Shown piece after piece: positions 49,365-61,499 of a stretch of DNA of 64,000 nt. Source of the stretch: Physcomitrium patens (taxonomy: Eukaryota > Streptophyta > Bryopsida > Funariales > Funariaceae). Below the pieces are notes generated by a model. That model was not told where the DNA came from, ran no database searches, and saw nothing but the letters and a program-made list of their open reading frames with translations. The stretch is taken from assembly GCF_000002425.4 (NCBI RefSeq), contig NC_037270.1:7990598-8054597 (forward strand), written 5' to 3'. Within the stretch, counting starts at the first letter, position 1; every line of letters begins with the position of its first letter. The translations under genes and the position numbers were made by a program.

Positions 49365-51095
49365 GTAACACGAATATATGGTAAAAATATAAATAAAAAA
49401 GATATTATTAATATTTTGTCATCTTAGATGTTAGAAATAATGGCCAATTCTAGTGCCAATATTCAAGGTCAATTAATGTCACCGCACTAGCGTCATCGAA
49501 CCAAGTATCCTTTGTACCAACGGGACAACCACGATTATTTTTCAACCCTACATGGAAGAAGCTTAATAGGTATATATCGGTGGAGACACCAAATATGCAT
49601 GATGGGGGTGCAGGAAGACCACTTTGTCATTTATGATGCAAACAGGTTGGTCATTATGCCAATGAATGTTCCAATCCCAAAGCTAGTAATGATTACATGC
49701 TAGTATGAAGGAATTGCAAGCAGTCGAGGCATACTTATCGGCAATGTAATGCTCCATCCAATTTCAATAAATGGGATCAGCAAATCCAAAGCCAAGAAAA
49801 AATTGAGGAGATAAATCAAGGTCCTCAAGATTCTCCGGTAAATTAGGTGGATTGAATCCGAGCCATTCTTACTAGAAGTCGGCAAAAAGGGAAAGGACCA
49901 ATTCAATATTCGGATGAGTCTGATGTGAAGGGCCAATTTGATTTAATTACGGGGATATCCAATCCAGGTCTTCGTATGGGCCTCTTACCCAGTATGAGAC
50001 CTGACTTGGTTGGATTCTCCAATGAGGTTCCGAATACGAAGGCTTCAATTCCATTTCAAGCTATTCCGTTCTCTATGCCATTTTGGGAAAAACATCCTCT
50101 CCATACAAAGATCCTCTTAGAGACAAGAATTTCGGGGAAGCGCCGTCGATTGTTCTAATTCAAAGTCCATGATGGGAGAATAGGTGACCACACGAAGTTA
50201 AAAGGGAGGAGAGGATAAGGAAAGGAGCATTTAGAGATCAAGATTTTTGGGGTTAGAGAGCTAGCTTCAAGCTCCTTCGAAAGGTGTAGGATTGGGTTTT
50301 TTCATAGGGTTTGAGAGAACTTTTGCAATCGTTGCTGAAAGTCAGTATTTGTATTGGTAATTTGAGTTTGTTTTGCAATAAAGTTAAGGCTGATACTCTT
50401 GACTGTTTTGTAAAATTAAAAAAACTTGTGCAGTTGAAATTTATGGATATCTAGAGAGTTGAGTATACCAAGTGCATGCAAAAGTTTGTGTTAATCTGAT
50501 GGAACAGATAGAGGTCATTTAACCATTAGTATAAAGATGTATTGGAAGTTAGCAGATTAGGATTGTTTAGGATTTTTGTAATATCTAGAGATCTACCAAC
50601 TAGAATAAGGTGACTTTTGGCACGGTAAGTCAAGTACTTCTAGGCGGCAGTCAAGATACATCAATGTGGATTTACGACATTTTCTTGCAATCTATAAGTT
50701 AGATTGGATTGAAACTTCTTGAACATTTAGAAGGCTTGCAAAGACACTAGTAATAGAAGTTTACAACAATCGGATGGTTAGATTGAGAATTATAGCTTGC
50801 CGAAGCTCCCTGACTAGGGTTAGGATTTAAAAAAATAAAAATAAAAATAAAAATAAAAAATAAAAAATAAAACTAACAAATAATAAAAGATTTATGCTTA
50901 TAATATCTTGAAGTTATTAAAGATAGTATTTCTAAGCATTTTGTAATGGGATTAAGCTTTTACATTGAAATCCGAAATAGTTTGTATTTAGATGGTTGAA
51001 ACCCACTAGCCTACCCGACTACTTACAAAACATAGTTTTATCTTTCACAACCAGATGCCTGGTGCATTTTCAAGCAAGATAGCACGTAATATGTT
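49365..51095 (+). mobile_element. Element G with gag-like frame, related to E and H
   Basis: The left end TGTTGTAACACG and right end AACCAGATGCCTGGTGCATT...GCACGTAATA match those of E and H. It begins where the copy D LTR stops (49357) and ends before AT-rich DNA near 51095. The interior is less AT-rich than the chromoviruses and holds a gag-like frame (49430-50158). Downstream are a purine-rich stretch near 50200-50228 and AATAAA near 50387. No pol domains are seen. It is a candidate non-autonomous LTR-type element; whether the shared ends are LTR ends or element ends is unresolved. Confidence 0.5.
49595..50158 (+). pseudogene. gag-like relic with two CCHC zinc knuckles, element G
   Basis: A single frame from 49625 to TAA at 50156 has only four stops. 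Knuckle 1 (49625-49669) reads CHL-CKQVGHYANEC: CX2CX4HX4C once an extra TGA triplet is discounted, which looks like a 3-base tandem duplication (TGATGC). Knuckle 2 (49706-49747) reads RNCKQSRHTYRQC with its first Cys position occupied by TGA. After stops at 49844 and 49853 the frame is open to 50158: AILTRSRQKGKGPIQY early, then a Pro/Phe-rich tail ending GKRRRLF. Two adjacent knuckles indicate a retroelement nucleocapsid. The tail is not one I recognise. Confidence 0.6.
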
Positions 51096-51359
51096 ATTGT
51101 AATATATATGCACATGGAAGCCATATAAAAATCTTGTCAATATAATTGAAAAGCTTTATACTTTTTATAAATAGAATCTAACAAAATCAAAATAATGAAT
51201 CAAATAATTCTTTGTTATAATAAAAAAATAAGATTCAATGAAGATTTCATTATATTTTCTATTTTTATTTATGGTTTTTGAATACTTATAAGATGAAAAA
51301 TCAAAAATCATTAGATTTAACTTAAGATCTATTGTTTATTGAGTTATTGAATGAATTAT

Positions 51360-52190
51360 AGAAATTGTCACAATTTTTAAGGTGACATTATAGAAATAAA
51401 GATCCTTAAGACGAATATGTTTCATTTCAAATAAATAATAAGATACTATGTGTTTGCTATCACAACCTTAAAAGAGACTCTCAATATATGATAATATTAT
51501 TAGAGATAGGAACCATCTTTCATAGTGTTCCAAATATTTTATTTAAATATACTATTGATAGTGTCTTATACCAAAGAAGTTATAAAGGCTTCAATAACAA
51601 TCAAATAATATGATGTTCTTCTTCTTTGGTATAAGACACTATCAATAGTTGAAAGGACCTATCAACTGCCTTTGATGAGAGTAAAGATCAACATATGTAA
51701 TAAATACAATTTGTCGCATCTTAAACTTCTTGAATATGTGATCACCATTCTTTGTGGAATTTGAATCTACAAAAAGAAATATATATATGTTTAGATTTAA
51801 CAAATTTGATAATATCTTATAAAGATGTTTTTTAGAAGCTTAATAGACATTGATTTGATTTTATAGGTCATTCATAGGTTAAAAACTAGGCCAACAAGTT
51901 GGCCACATGTTGAAAATGTTAGTTACTTATAATACAAGTTGGCCATGTGGTGCACATATAAGAAATTTTCCTTGCAAGTTAAATATATGTCTTGCAAGTT
52001 GAATACATATAGCAAGTCATTTAGGATATTGTCACATAGCTCTTAATTAGATAATATATATGAAAGCAACAGTGATACCTTCTTTCCTTTTATCAACACG
52101 TTTCATGTTCTACAATTGTCTCAAGAGTTTTTAATCTTCTTGTCTTTTGCAATCGTCATTCATATTTTAATATCATATTATTTTTGAATG
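51360..52190 (+). mobile_element. Chromovirus fragment F (plus strand, 3' end and LTR)
   Basis: In opposite orientation to the other copies. 51380-51780 matches the reverse complement of the 3' internal part of copy D (about 42730-43100), including GGTATAAGACACTATCAATA and GGACCTATCAACTGCC. 51780-52190 matches the LTR in reverse: ACTAGGCCAACAAGTTGGCC and CAAGTTGGCCATGTGGTGCA. The 5' part of the element is absent. Confidence 0.75.
51551..51649. repeat. 29-bp perfect inverted repeat inside fragment F
   Basis: 51551-51579 is the exact reverse complement of 51621-51649, with a 41-base loop. The right arm is normal chromovirus sequence found in copies B and D. The left arm is an extra inverted copy of it, inserted where the other copies have none. 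Confidence 0.9.
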
Positions 52191-54315
52191 AATACCTATT
52201 ATTTTCTAATAATACAAGAATATATTGCATTGAGCTTTTTATTATTTATGATTCATGTCTTTTACATCTAATAAATTATTTATTTTTAAAAAACTATTTA
52301 ATAATATAAGTTTTTACTAACTCATTTAAAACAAATCTTTAAGAATGTTTTTAGGAAACTTGTGGATTAAGTAACTATGAAAAGATTTATAAGTAAGTGT
52401 TTTTAACTTGGATTATTACCTAAATATTTTACTAAAACTATTTTAAAAATTCTTCATATATATTTAAAATTACCCATTATATAAAATTAGATAGTAAAAA
52501 AATCTGAATACAATCTAAGAGTTATTTTTTGCATATAATTCTTTCTATCTAATACTAAATTATTCATAATTTTTTTTTTAATATTACATATATGTTACAA
52601 AATATAAGCTAAATTTATGCCACTATATCAACCTTAAATTTTTGGTAATTTCATTGTGATAAATAATAAAAATTTATATCATAAACTAATAAATATTAAT
52701 GTATATCTTGAAAAAGATAGTTAAGAATTTTTTTCAGGTATATTGATATACTTCTTCTAAATTAATTTTAATTTTAATTTTAATAAATTATAATAATTTG
52801 GTATAATTTTATAAATATAAATATATTCTACTTTTACATTATTTTGTAAAATAATTTTTACCAATATATGTTACATTAAATATATTAAAGATTAATGAAC
52901 CATTATTAATACAAAATAAATAGGAGTTAAATACAAATAAATTATATTTATATGATTTTGTATAAAAATCTAGTTACATCATTTATATTGCAGCTAAGTA
53001 AACTAATTTTTTAACACATTTCATTCATTTATTGTTGTATTAGTTATTTTTTAAAAGTATTAAATAATATCTATAGATTATTTATAATAAAAACCTAGAT
53101 TTTTATGCAAATATCAAAAAAATTCTTCTGATATTAGAAATTTAAATCACATAATAATTATTTTTATGTCCTTTATTTTCATCAATATTCTTTTAAAAAA
53201 ATATTTTATAATATTTTATAAACATTGGTATAAAATTATACAATTTTCTAAACAAACTAAAAGAACTTATTGTCACATTTTATCACAAATTCAATTGCTT
53301 GACGAAGTTTTAAAGAACTAAGTTTAATAGCAATTTTTTTACATTAATCCAATACATATTAGATATGTTTTTTTTAAATCAAAATTATGGTTGCATAATT
53401 TTTTTATGAAAAATTGAACAATTATCAAGTTGATAATCATAAATTATGTTTAAATGAATCTTAAATATTTAAGCAACTCTTTCTACAAACAATAAAACAA
53501 ACAAACAAACAAATAAATAAATAAATAAATAAAACTTAATAAATCTTTGTAATTTTATTTTTTTAATTAATTATTAAAATAAAAACATATCTCAATAGTT
53601 CTTAGATATATATTTTTTAGTGTTTTGATATTCTAAAAAATATTCTGCAGAATATTCATAGAAAACCTATTTAATTAACATAATAAAAATATCCATAAAT
53701 TCAATCAAAATTACGATTTAAGTTTTGAACTTAGGGTTTTTGGAGGATTTTCAGAATATTCCAAAAATATTGGAATTTGTTTTAATTCAAAGATTTTTTT
53801 TAAAAAATGTGATAATGTATTATTTTTACTTTGGCACATGATTATTCATGTATTTATTTATTTATTTATTATTCATTAATTTATTTATTTATTTTCAATA
53901 AAAAAATTAATGAATAATACTAACTTTAATATCATTAATTAAATTTAATTTCTTATGAATTGTGTGATTGATATTGTTTTCTTTGAACCTTACAATACAT
54001 AACATGAAAAGTGGATTCTGAATGGTACCACAAGCATGTGACTTCAATTTTTTAGATTTTTCAAACAGATGTATCATGAAAAAATATTAAAATAAATAAA
54101 AAATAAAAATCATGCATACATTAGTTTTATTGTAGTAATATTATAAAACTTTATCTTTGAAGAGTAGAATAAGATTAAGAATATCTTTATCATTTCATTG
54201 TAAAAACCAATTTAATGAATATGCCTAACCTTTAAAAAATAACTTTGTACATTGTGAGTTTTTTAAAAGATGAAATGTTATAATTTTATTTTAAAATTTC
54301 CTAATATATTTTGGA

Positions 54316-54354
<39 letters not shown>

Positions 54355-54600
54355 CTTTACACATCAACTTGAAAGAATAATATTTACCAATAGTAAAACT
54401 ATAATGTTTTTTTAATAAAAAAATTCTAAGCAACACATGATAACATTTCTACTTGTAACTGGAAATCTTTGCCATTGACTAATTCATTAACTTCAAAATC
54501 AATTCATTAAATTAGACTCGTGCAAACAATGGGTCTACCTTATTCATGGAATTGTGATTCAATACAAGTAACTTTGAATAGAAAACTATGTGTATTCTTA
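52190..54600. other. AT-rich stretch, no gene seen
   Basis: AT-rich with AAAC/AAAT tetranucleotide repeats (53494-53532), ATTT repeats (53850-53892) and an (AT)n run (54320-54351). No coding domain visible. Confidence 0.6.
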
Positions 54601-57600
54601 GCGTACATCCTCTGATACTTGTTAGCACCCTTTGAATGTTTGGGAGAGTTGAAATTACAACCAATGTACTTGTCCAATAGAGAAATTTTTCAAAACACTA
54701 CAGAATTACTTTTTGATTCTTCTAGAAACTTCTCTTTCATCTCTCTCCATCCACTTTCCAAAAAGTAGACATCTAATTACATTTTCCTTTCAAATTTAAG
54801 GGAATACTAAGGTACAAACCTTTACACACAAAATACCTCCCCACCCACCCACTTGGATAGATATGTGTGCATACATATATATATATATATATATATACAT
54901 ACATACATACATGTTTAGTTGATTAATCAAGTTGTAGTTTTGTTCACTATCCAACAATTCTTCACACATTTGTCAACAATTCTCTATCTCTCACACCTTC
55001 CATCCTTGTATTCCTCTCTTCCCCATCCTTGCAAAGTGAGTGTGATGAAGCTTCATTCAGAAAAATGAGGAAGGAGGTCAGCTTGTGACAAGAGAGCTTT
55101 ATTGAAGGGGCATGAGGGTGTTACAACTGAGGGCTTTTAGACCCCTAAATTCCCAAAGGACATGGAGCCGCCATCCAATGAACATGACATGAAGAGATTG
55201 TAGGGTTGTGCCCACCCATGGAACTCAAGAAAGGGAAACAAGGATAAAAAGAAGAAGAACAAGAAGGAGGAGAAGAATTCAGCTGCTCTCACTCTCCCTT
55301 CCCCTTTTTCTGTTGCTCCCTCTTCTCTCCATCTGTCATGTGGGGCTTTGGAATGCTTTTGAATTGATGGATGAATGTAATTTAGGGGGGGAGGGTAATG
55401 GTATCACAATATAATTGCAATTGGGTAGTTGAAACATGACCTCTGCATGCACACTTCCCTACCCTGCCCCGTCCGCATGGATGGATGAATGAATGGATCC
55501 ATGGATGTGGTTACTATTAAGAGGGGAACAAGCAGAAGAAGCCCACTCCTGCCCTCCTTCAAATTGAATTAGGGTTTTACTACTGAGAGCTCTGAGTACC
55601 AGTAAATCAGTGAATGAGGAGGAGAGGAGACAAGAGAATGGGATAGGGTAGTGAGTACCCAACTGAACAAGAGCATCTCATTCATGAATAGCAACTGTTG
55701 GGTACAATTCATAAAAAAGACGACCTCATGTGTTTTTTAGGGTACAAGGCCTCCTCTCCTGGGTCTCTTCCTTGGCAGAGTGGGATGATGAACAGCATAA
55801 GAAGGGAATGAGAGAAAGGATACATGAAGTGTAGCACTGTTTCCTCTTGTTACTCAACTCCCTCTCAACCCATCCACCATCCAGTGAATTAGAATGTCAC
55901 CTAGCCAATGGCTCCTTCATTCCACTGGAGTGTGCTGCTTTGTCAGGTTTATGCAGCCAAACTCATCTTTTTGCTGCTTCTAGAAAGAAAAAGAAAAAGG
56001 AGGAAAGGAAGGGAGGAAAGGAGATTAGTAAAGGAGGTGCAGGGCTTGGTTTGGGGAGTCCTTATCAACAACTGGGGTTATGGGAGCAATTAGTCCATCA
56101 AAATAAACAACCCTTGTCAATATCAATGGCAGGGAAAGAGCAAAGGGTAGAAGGCGGAATTAGAGGTCAGGGTTTGATGCAGAGATAGGAGACTTGACAT
56201 GGGCCTGCATTGGCTGCTCCTTCAGGTGGGCTTTTCTTCCCTTCACCCTTCCCAAGGGCCACCTGTGCAAAGGGGGAAGAGAGGGTACTACCACTTCCAC
56301 CACCACCACCACTACTCCTGATACAGATGTGTTTCCCCTCCTTAAAGGACTCTGGAGTCAGACCCTTCCTTCTCTACAGAGAGTATGATTGTAGCCTTCA
56401 ATGCTTCAAACTCAACTGTGTGTTGGGCATATTTCCAAACCTGAAAGTAAGTAAAAAGGTTCTTCCCTTTGGCTGTGTAACATGCTTCATAAATTCCTAG
56501 AAAATCTACCAGACCCCCCATCACATTCCTCCTGTGGTTGAATATGAATGAATTCAAATATTAATGACAGAAGTAGTTCTGTTTTCAAAATGTAATTGTC
56601 AATCAACAGGTAAATAGTTCAACAAAATATTTTTTTAAAAAAAAAATGTTCTTTTTTGCAATGTTTTCAATGTAGTCAACTGTAAATACTGTTTTATCCC
56701 TCAGTCAACACTCTGGGGACATACAACACACACTGTTAAGGATGGGCAATTGTCAGAAGTGTGTCTGTCTGTACCCCTCCTCTCCACCCCAATGGGAGCT
56801 TTGAATATCCTTGTCTTTCTCTTCCATACCAAAGTTTGGTGTGAAACAACCCTTCTTTACTGTGCTTCATTGCTTCAGTAATCAGGGAAATACACACACA
56901 TGTATCTGCTGCTTTTGGTTTTGTGGGTGTGAGTGGACAAGTTTTTAAAAAACAATAATAAAGATAAAAACCATCAAATGGATGTATAATCCAACTCCTT
57001 CCAATTCTCTTACATGCCTCTCCCCCGTCCCTGTGTGGAATATGGAAATCAATGCAACTGGCTGCCCAAAAGTTACAGAATTTATTTTCTAGAGGGCAAG
57101 CTAGTTGTACAAGATCAACTACCTGAACAGCTCCACTGAACTCAAAAGCAAGCCAATCTACTGCCACTCGGTCTCTCTCTCCTTCAAACCCAGAAAAACA
57201 GCTAACAACACACAATCACTCAACCCTCAACTCTTTCCTCCCTTTCACCCTGGCTATTAATTTTTTCCTCCTTGAGAATGACCTGTTGCTCTTGTTGCTG
57301 CTGCTGTACCCTAATTCTGTTGTGGTTCTATGAGGAATTTTTTTCCTTTCACTACAGGTTCCAAGCCTTTGGGTGTGCACCATAGCTCCTGGACTGTACA
57401 TATGGTGGATACCTGCAGTGAGCATGGGTGGAAGGTGCCCTCCTCAGGGACTCACTGTCCTTAAGTCCAACTCTCCTCCACCTCCAATCTTGTACTGGGG
57501 TGAATGAATGAGCCATGGATGTATTATGTTTTCACTTGTTCAAGCAGTGATAGATGTAGTCATTGAGAAAAATTATTAAAATTATAATTATAACAAAATA

Positions 57601-60600
57601 AAACCATGCAAACACAACAACATAGTGCACAGGGCATTTCTGAAAAAGCTGTGAAGCTTGCTTGTTGTCCAGATAGCAGTGAGGTTCTCTGTAATAATAA
57701 TAAAAATTGCAAAAGCATTGTTGGATGTTGCAAGGTTTTGTGGCCCTCTAAAGCTCCACACTCCAATGAAAGGGATCACATGGTATCATGTTATGTTTTT
57801 CATCTGTTTTGGAACTTGTCCATCCTCGGAGGGGAGGTGATTTTTTGATTGCTGCATGATCCATTGCACTGATGTGTGGGCTCTGACAAGATTGAGGGAC
57901 ACCCTAAAGGGAGGAGAAGAAGCAGAAGAAGAAGAAGAAGAAGAAGAAAGGTACAACAACATCCACAGCCACTGCTGTCTAAAGATTCTAATGCTTCTTC
58001 AGAACATGGCACATGGAGAAAAGGCTACTGTCATACCATTACACACAAAAATATTTCCATTTGTAACATATACATGTACATAGTGTCCTGTATTTACTTG
58101 CCTTTTACTTAGATATTGCACATTGCCAGCTGCTGGTTTTTGGTCACTTTTTAACAAGAGGTGATTGCAACTCATTGTCAAACAGAAGATGAGAGTTATT
58201 GGAAAACAATAACATTAGGTGTTGTTTGCCATCTACCATCAAAATCCACTTTTTATTTGACTTCACCATTCATATCAGCTAACCAATTTACATGTAGAGG
58301 TGTGCGTGTGTGTGTGTGAAAGAAATGGAAAACAAATCAAATGGTTTAAATTTTATGCCAAAGCATGTTTTGGGAATGGGGACAGGATCTTCTATTAAAG
58401 ATTGAATATTGAAACATGTTTATCATGCCATGAAATAAAATGTTGAATTTCCTCTCTCTACTAGGACCAATATTCTTTCTTTGGAATAATAAAAAAATAA
58501 AAGAAAAGGAGGCAGATCAATGAATCATAAAATTGGAATTTCATCTTGTCACACACATTAAGAGGGGCTTTGCTATTTCAGATAGAGGTGCTTTCTTTGC
58601 TATTGAAGTCTGCCAACTAATTGCCAGGCTTGGGTTCATCCATCCATACATGTCATGCAGCAGTTGCACATTGCAGAGCTGGGAAGTGGAATCATGGGAA
58701 TCCAGATAATGAACCTGGTTCAGCCTTTGTAGAGAATAGTGTTATAGTATTTTAAAAGATAAAAAGGTGCAAACTCAGGGGTAAGAGATAATTTAAAACG
58801 TAAAAAAATATATTTGAAATAAAATATGAGTATGGGCTTTTTGTTTGGATAAACCTTGAGGAGCCTCAGTATTGTATCATATACATTATTCAGTTTGTCA
58901 GATGCCCCCTTTGACATTCAACTTTGTGATCCCATCCCAACCCAACCCCCTCTCTCCTTCTCTTCCATCCCCTCCCCCCTTTGCTTGCAAATAAGTTAAT
59001 ACAGTGCCCCACTCATGGCATCTTTTTAATCATTTATTTGTTTCATGGTTTTAATTTCCAAGTGCACTGTCCAGCTGGGATCATTTTGGTTTTGTGCAAG
59101 TGGGGAAAAAGGCTGACAATTCCCAATGGCAGGGTTGATTGGAAACAGTACCCTGCATGAAAGCCTTTTAGGGATGAGGTGGTAATAGAGGGGGGAGGGG
59201 GGGAGGGAAGTTCAATGACCCTTTCATCATGTTACATTTTTCCCTCATGAGGAAGAGGAAGCATGAATAAGAGTAGAAGGGGAAGGGGAAACTGATTTTT
59301 AGGGTTGGAAGAGAGAGCCAGTAACACCAGCAGAAAACTATCAACAATCTCCTGAAGGAAATAAATAAATGAAAGGGGATGGGGGGGGGGGGGTCATCAC
59401 AGTACAAATCCACACCTACAGGGTAGTGAAGTCTTGATGACAAGCAGTAGTGATTGTAGTAGAAGACGGGGGAAACAATTAAAAAGTTATTTAAAAAATA
59501 TACATACGGAGACCAACGATGTTTCTGTTGCCACAGACAAGATGCAGCTCAGACATTTTGGACAGAGGGCCCTCCATTCTTGACAGAATCTGTTCACCTG
59601 TTCGTCCTCACTCCCCCTCTTTCTTGTTTGTGTGGCATTCAAGGCTTGCTCTTTAAAAAGTAGAATAAAAGTTTTTTTTAGACATAAATTCAATTCTATG
59701 TAACTTATTACTGTGACCCACTTTCTCCTCCTTGTAGGAATAACTGTGATGGGTGATTTTGCACAGTTTCTTTGATGGTTCGTGTAGTTCAAGCTACAAG
59801 TAGTTAAGGGAAAGAATGGTGAATGGGCAATGAGGAATTTAGGACCTGAGAGGGCAAAAGGAAGGAAAAAAAGAAAGGGAGAAAGAACGGAAGGCAAGCG
59901 AAGATAAAGTCAATTAATACATGATAAGTGTTGCAGAAGTGGGATCCAGGGCATGGCTAGATGAATGCCATCTCAGTCATGAATGACCGTCTGACTTTAT
60001 CTTGTTTTAAATGAAGCCACCCCCCCTCCCCCCTGCTTTCCGTTTTCCTTTTTTCCCCCTTTTGTTGGTGAGATTCCGCTCCCTGCCCCACCCTGCCTTC
60101 ATTAGCGGGGCCACTTAGTGCTAATTTCAGCTGATTAGTGGTGCTAAATGTCAATCGTCCCCCTCCCAACCCAGCCCAGTCCGACTACATGATTTTTAAT
60201 GTTCCAAATTAGGAGCCCAACTGCGACACCCCCACCACCACCCTAGTTCTCTTTTTTTTCTAATCGGTGTTCAGAGTTGGCTATGATTTTATGTTGCGCT
60301 TCATTGTGAAGGACAGATGCCAAGGTGCTTCAAAACTCTCACGTGTAGAAACCATGGTGTTCGTGATTATCGAGTCAAAATAGGTGTTTGACACGTCTAA
60401 ACCAATCAAATAGGTAAAGTAACTTTCCACACATTTTGAGAGTTTTTAGACAGCAACAACAATCTAATTTTTTAGAATGGGTTGGAAGTTTGAAGAAGCA
60501 GTCATGGGGTCTTGTTGTGTGGCAAGTAATAAATCTTTAGAGAAATTTAGGATATTAATTTTTTCTCACCCTCGGAATGAATAACCAAAAAAACAAACAA

Positions 60601-61250
60601 ACAAATAAATAATATGTTTTTTCACTATATATATATATATATATATATATACATACATGCATGTGCTAAACATTCTGGTCAAACACGGATGTAACCTTTA
60701 AGAACATAAATCTGTATTTAGAAAACACTATTTTTTCTATCAAGTGATTTAATTCATCATTAACAATAATCACGTTGCAAATTCAATCTCTCATAAAATC
60801 TATTTGTAAAAATGTGAAAAGATAACGTTTTATCATGAAAAAATATATATTTTTTATTGTGTAAATTTGAAACATCTCTAACGTAAAATCACAATGAACT
60901 CATTATCAAAAGTTGTTTTGTAACTGTTGTTGTTACTATTGTTGTTGCTATTGTAACTACTTTTAGTTTTAGTTTTATTTTCCCCTCTCTGTATCAAAAA
61001 TCATCCCTAGACACTTCAAAACACGCTTGCTTTACCAATTGTTGAACTAATCGCAAAGAAGACAAAACCCAACTCATCAAAGATTCAATTTTACACGATT
61101 CTTTTTTGACATCGTCATATAATACACACTTGATCTTATTATTATTATTAAAAAATAGCGAAGAGGAATTAGTTTTGTGAAAGTTCAATCTAAATCATGG
61201 CAATGAAGGTGTCACCAAAAATTTCGCGGGGAGGAATAATTCGATGACTC
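54600..61250. other. Mixed-composition intergenic DNA upstream of the trihelix gene
   Basis: Balanced composition and purine/pyrimidine tracts, but no frame longer than about 160 codons and none that I recognise on either strand. Microsatellites: (AT)n/(CATA)n near 54876-54912, GAA repeats near 57920-57948, GT near 58300-58317, G run near 59381-59392 and (AT)n near 60627-60652. No transposon domains are visible, in contrast to 22-52 kb. It probably contains distal regulatory DNA, but no specific element can be named. Confidence 0.45.
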
Positions 61251-61499
61251 GTGTCACCTTGATGCGAGGTTGGAGTCACTAACTAAGTTCCCTGGCCAGA
61301 GCAACGAGGGGTCGCAGACCAGGAACGTCGTCGATTGCGAGTGCATAGGGCAGCGGGCAGCCCAATCCGTTTGAAACTTGGAATGCGAGAGTTGGGGGGG
61401 GGGATAGTTTTGTGGTGCCCGAGGGGGCAGGGCAGCAGCAACACCAAGTCTCGGTGTGCAGTAAAAATAGGCTGGGCTGCAGAGTGCATAAAATTCGGG

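Noticed and set aside
56736..57215. 159-codon minus frame, the longest in the 54.6-61.2 kb region
   Set aside because: No domain or biased composition typical of coding DNA was recognised, and neighbouring frames are equally open; not supported as a gene.
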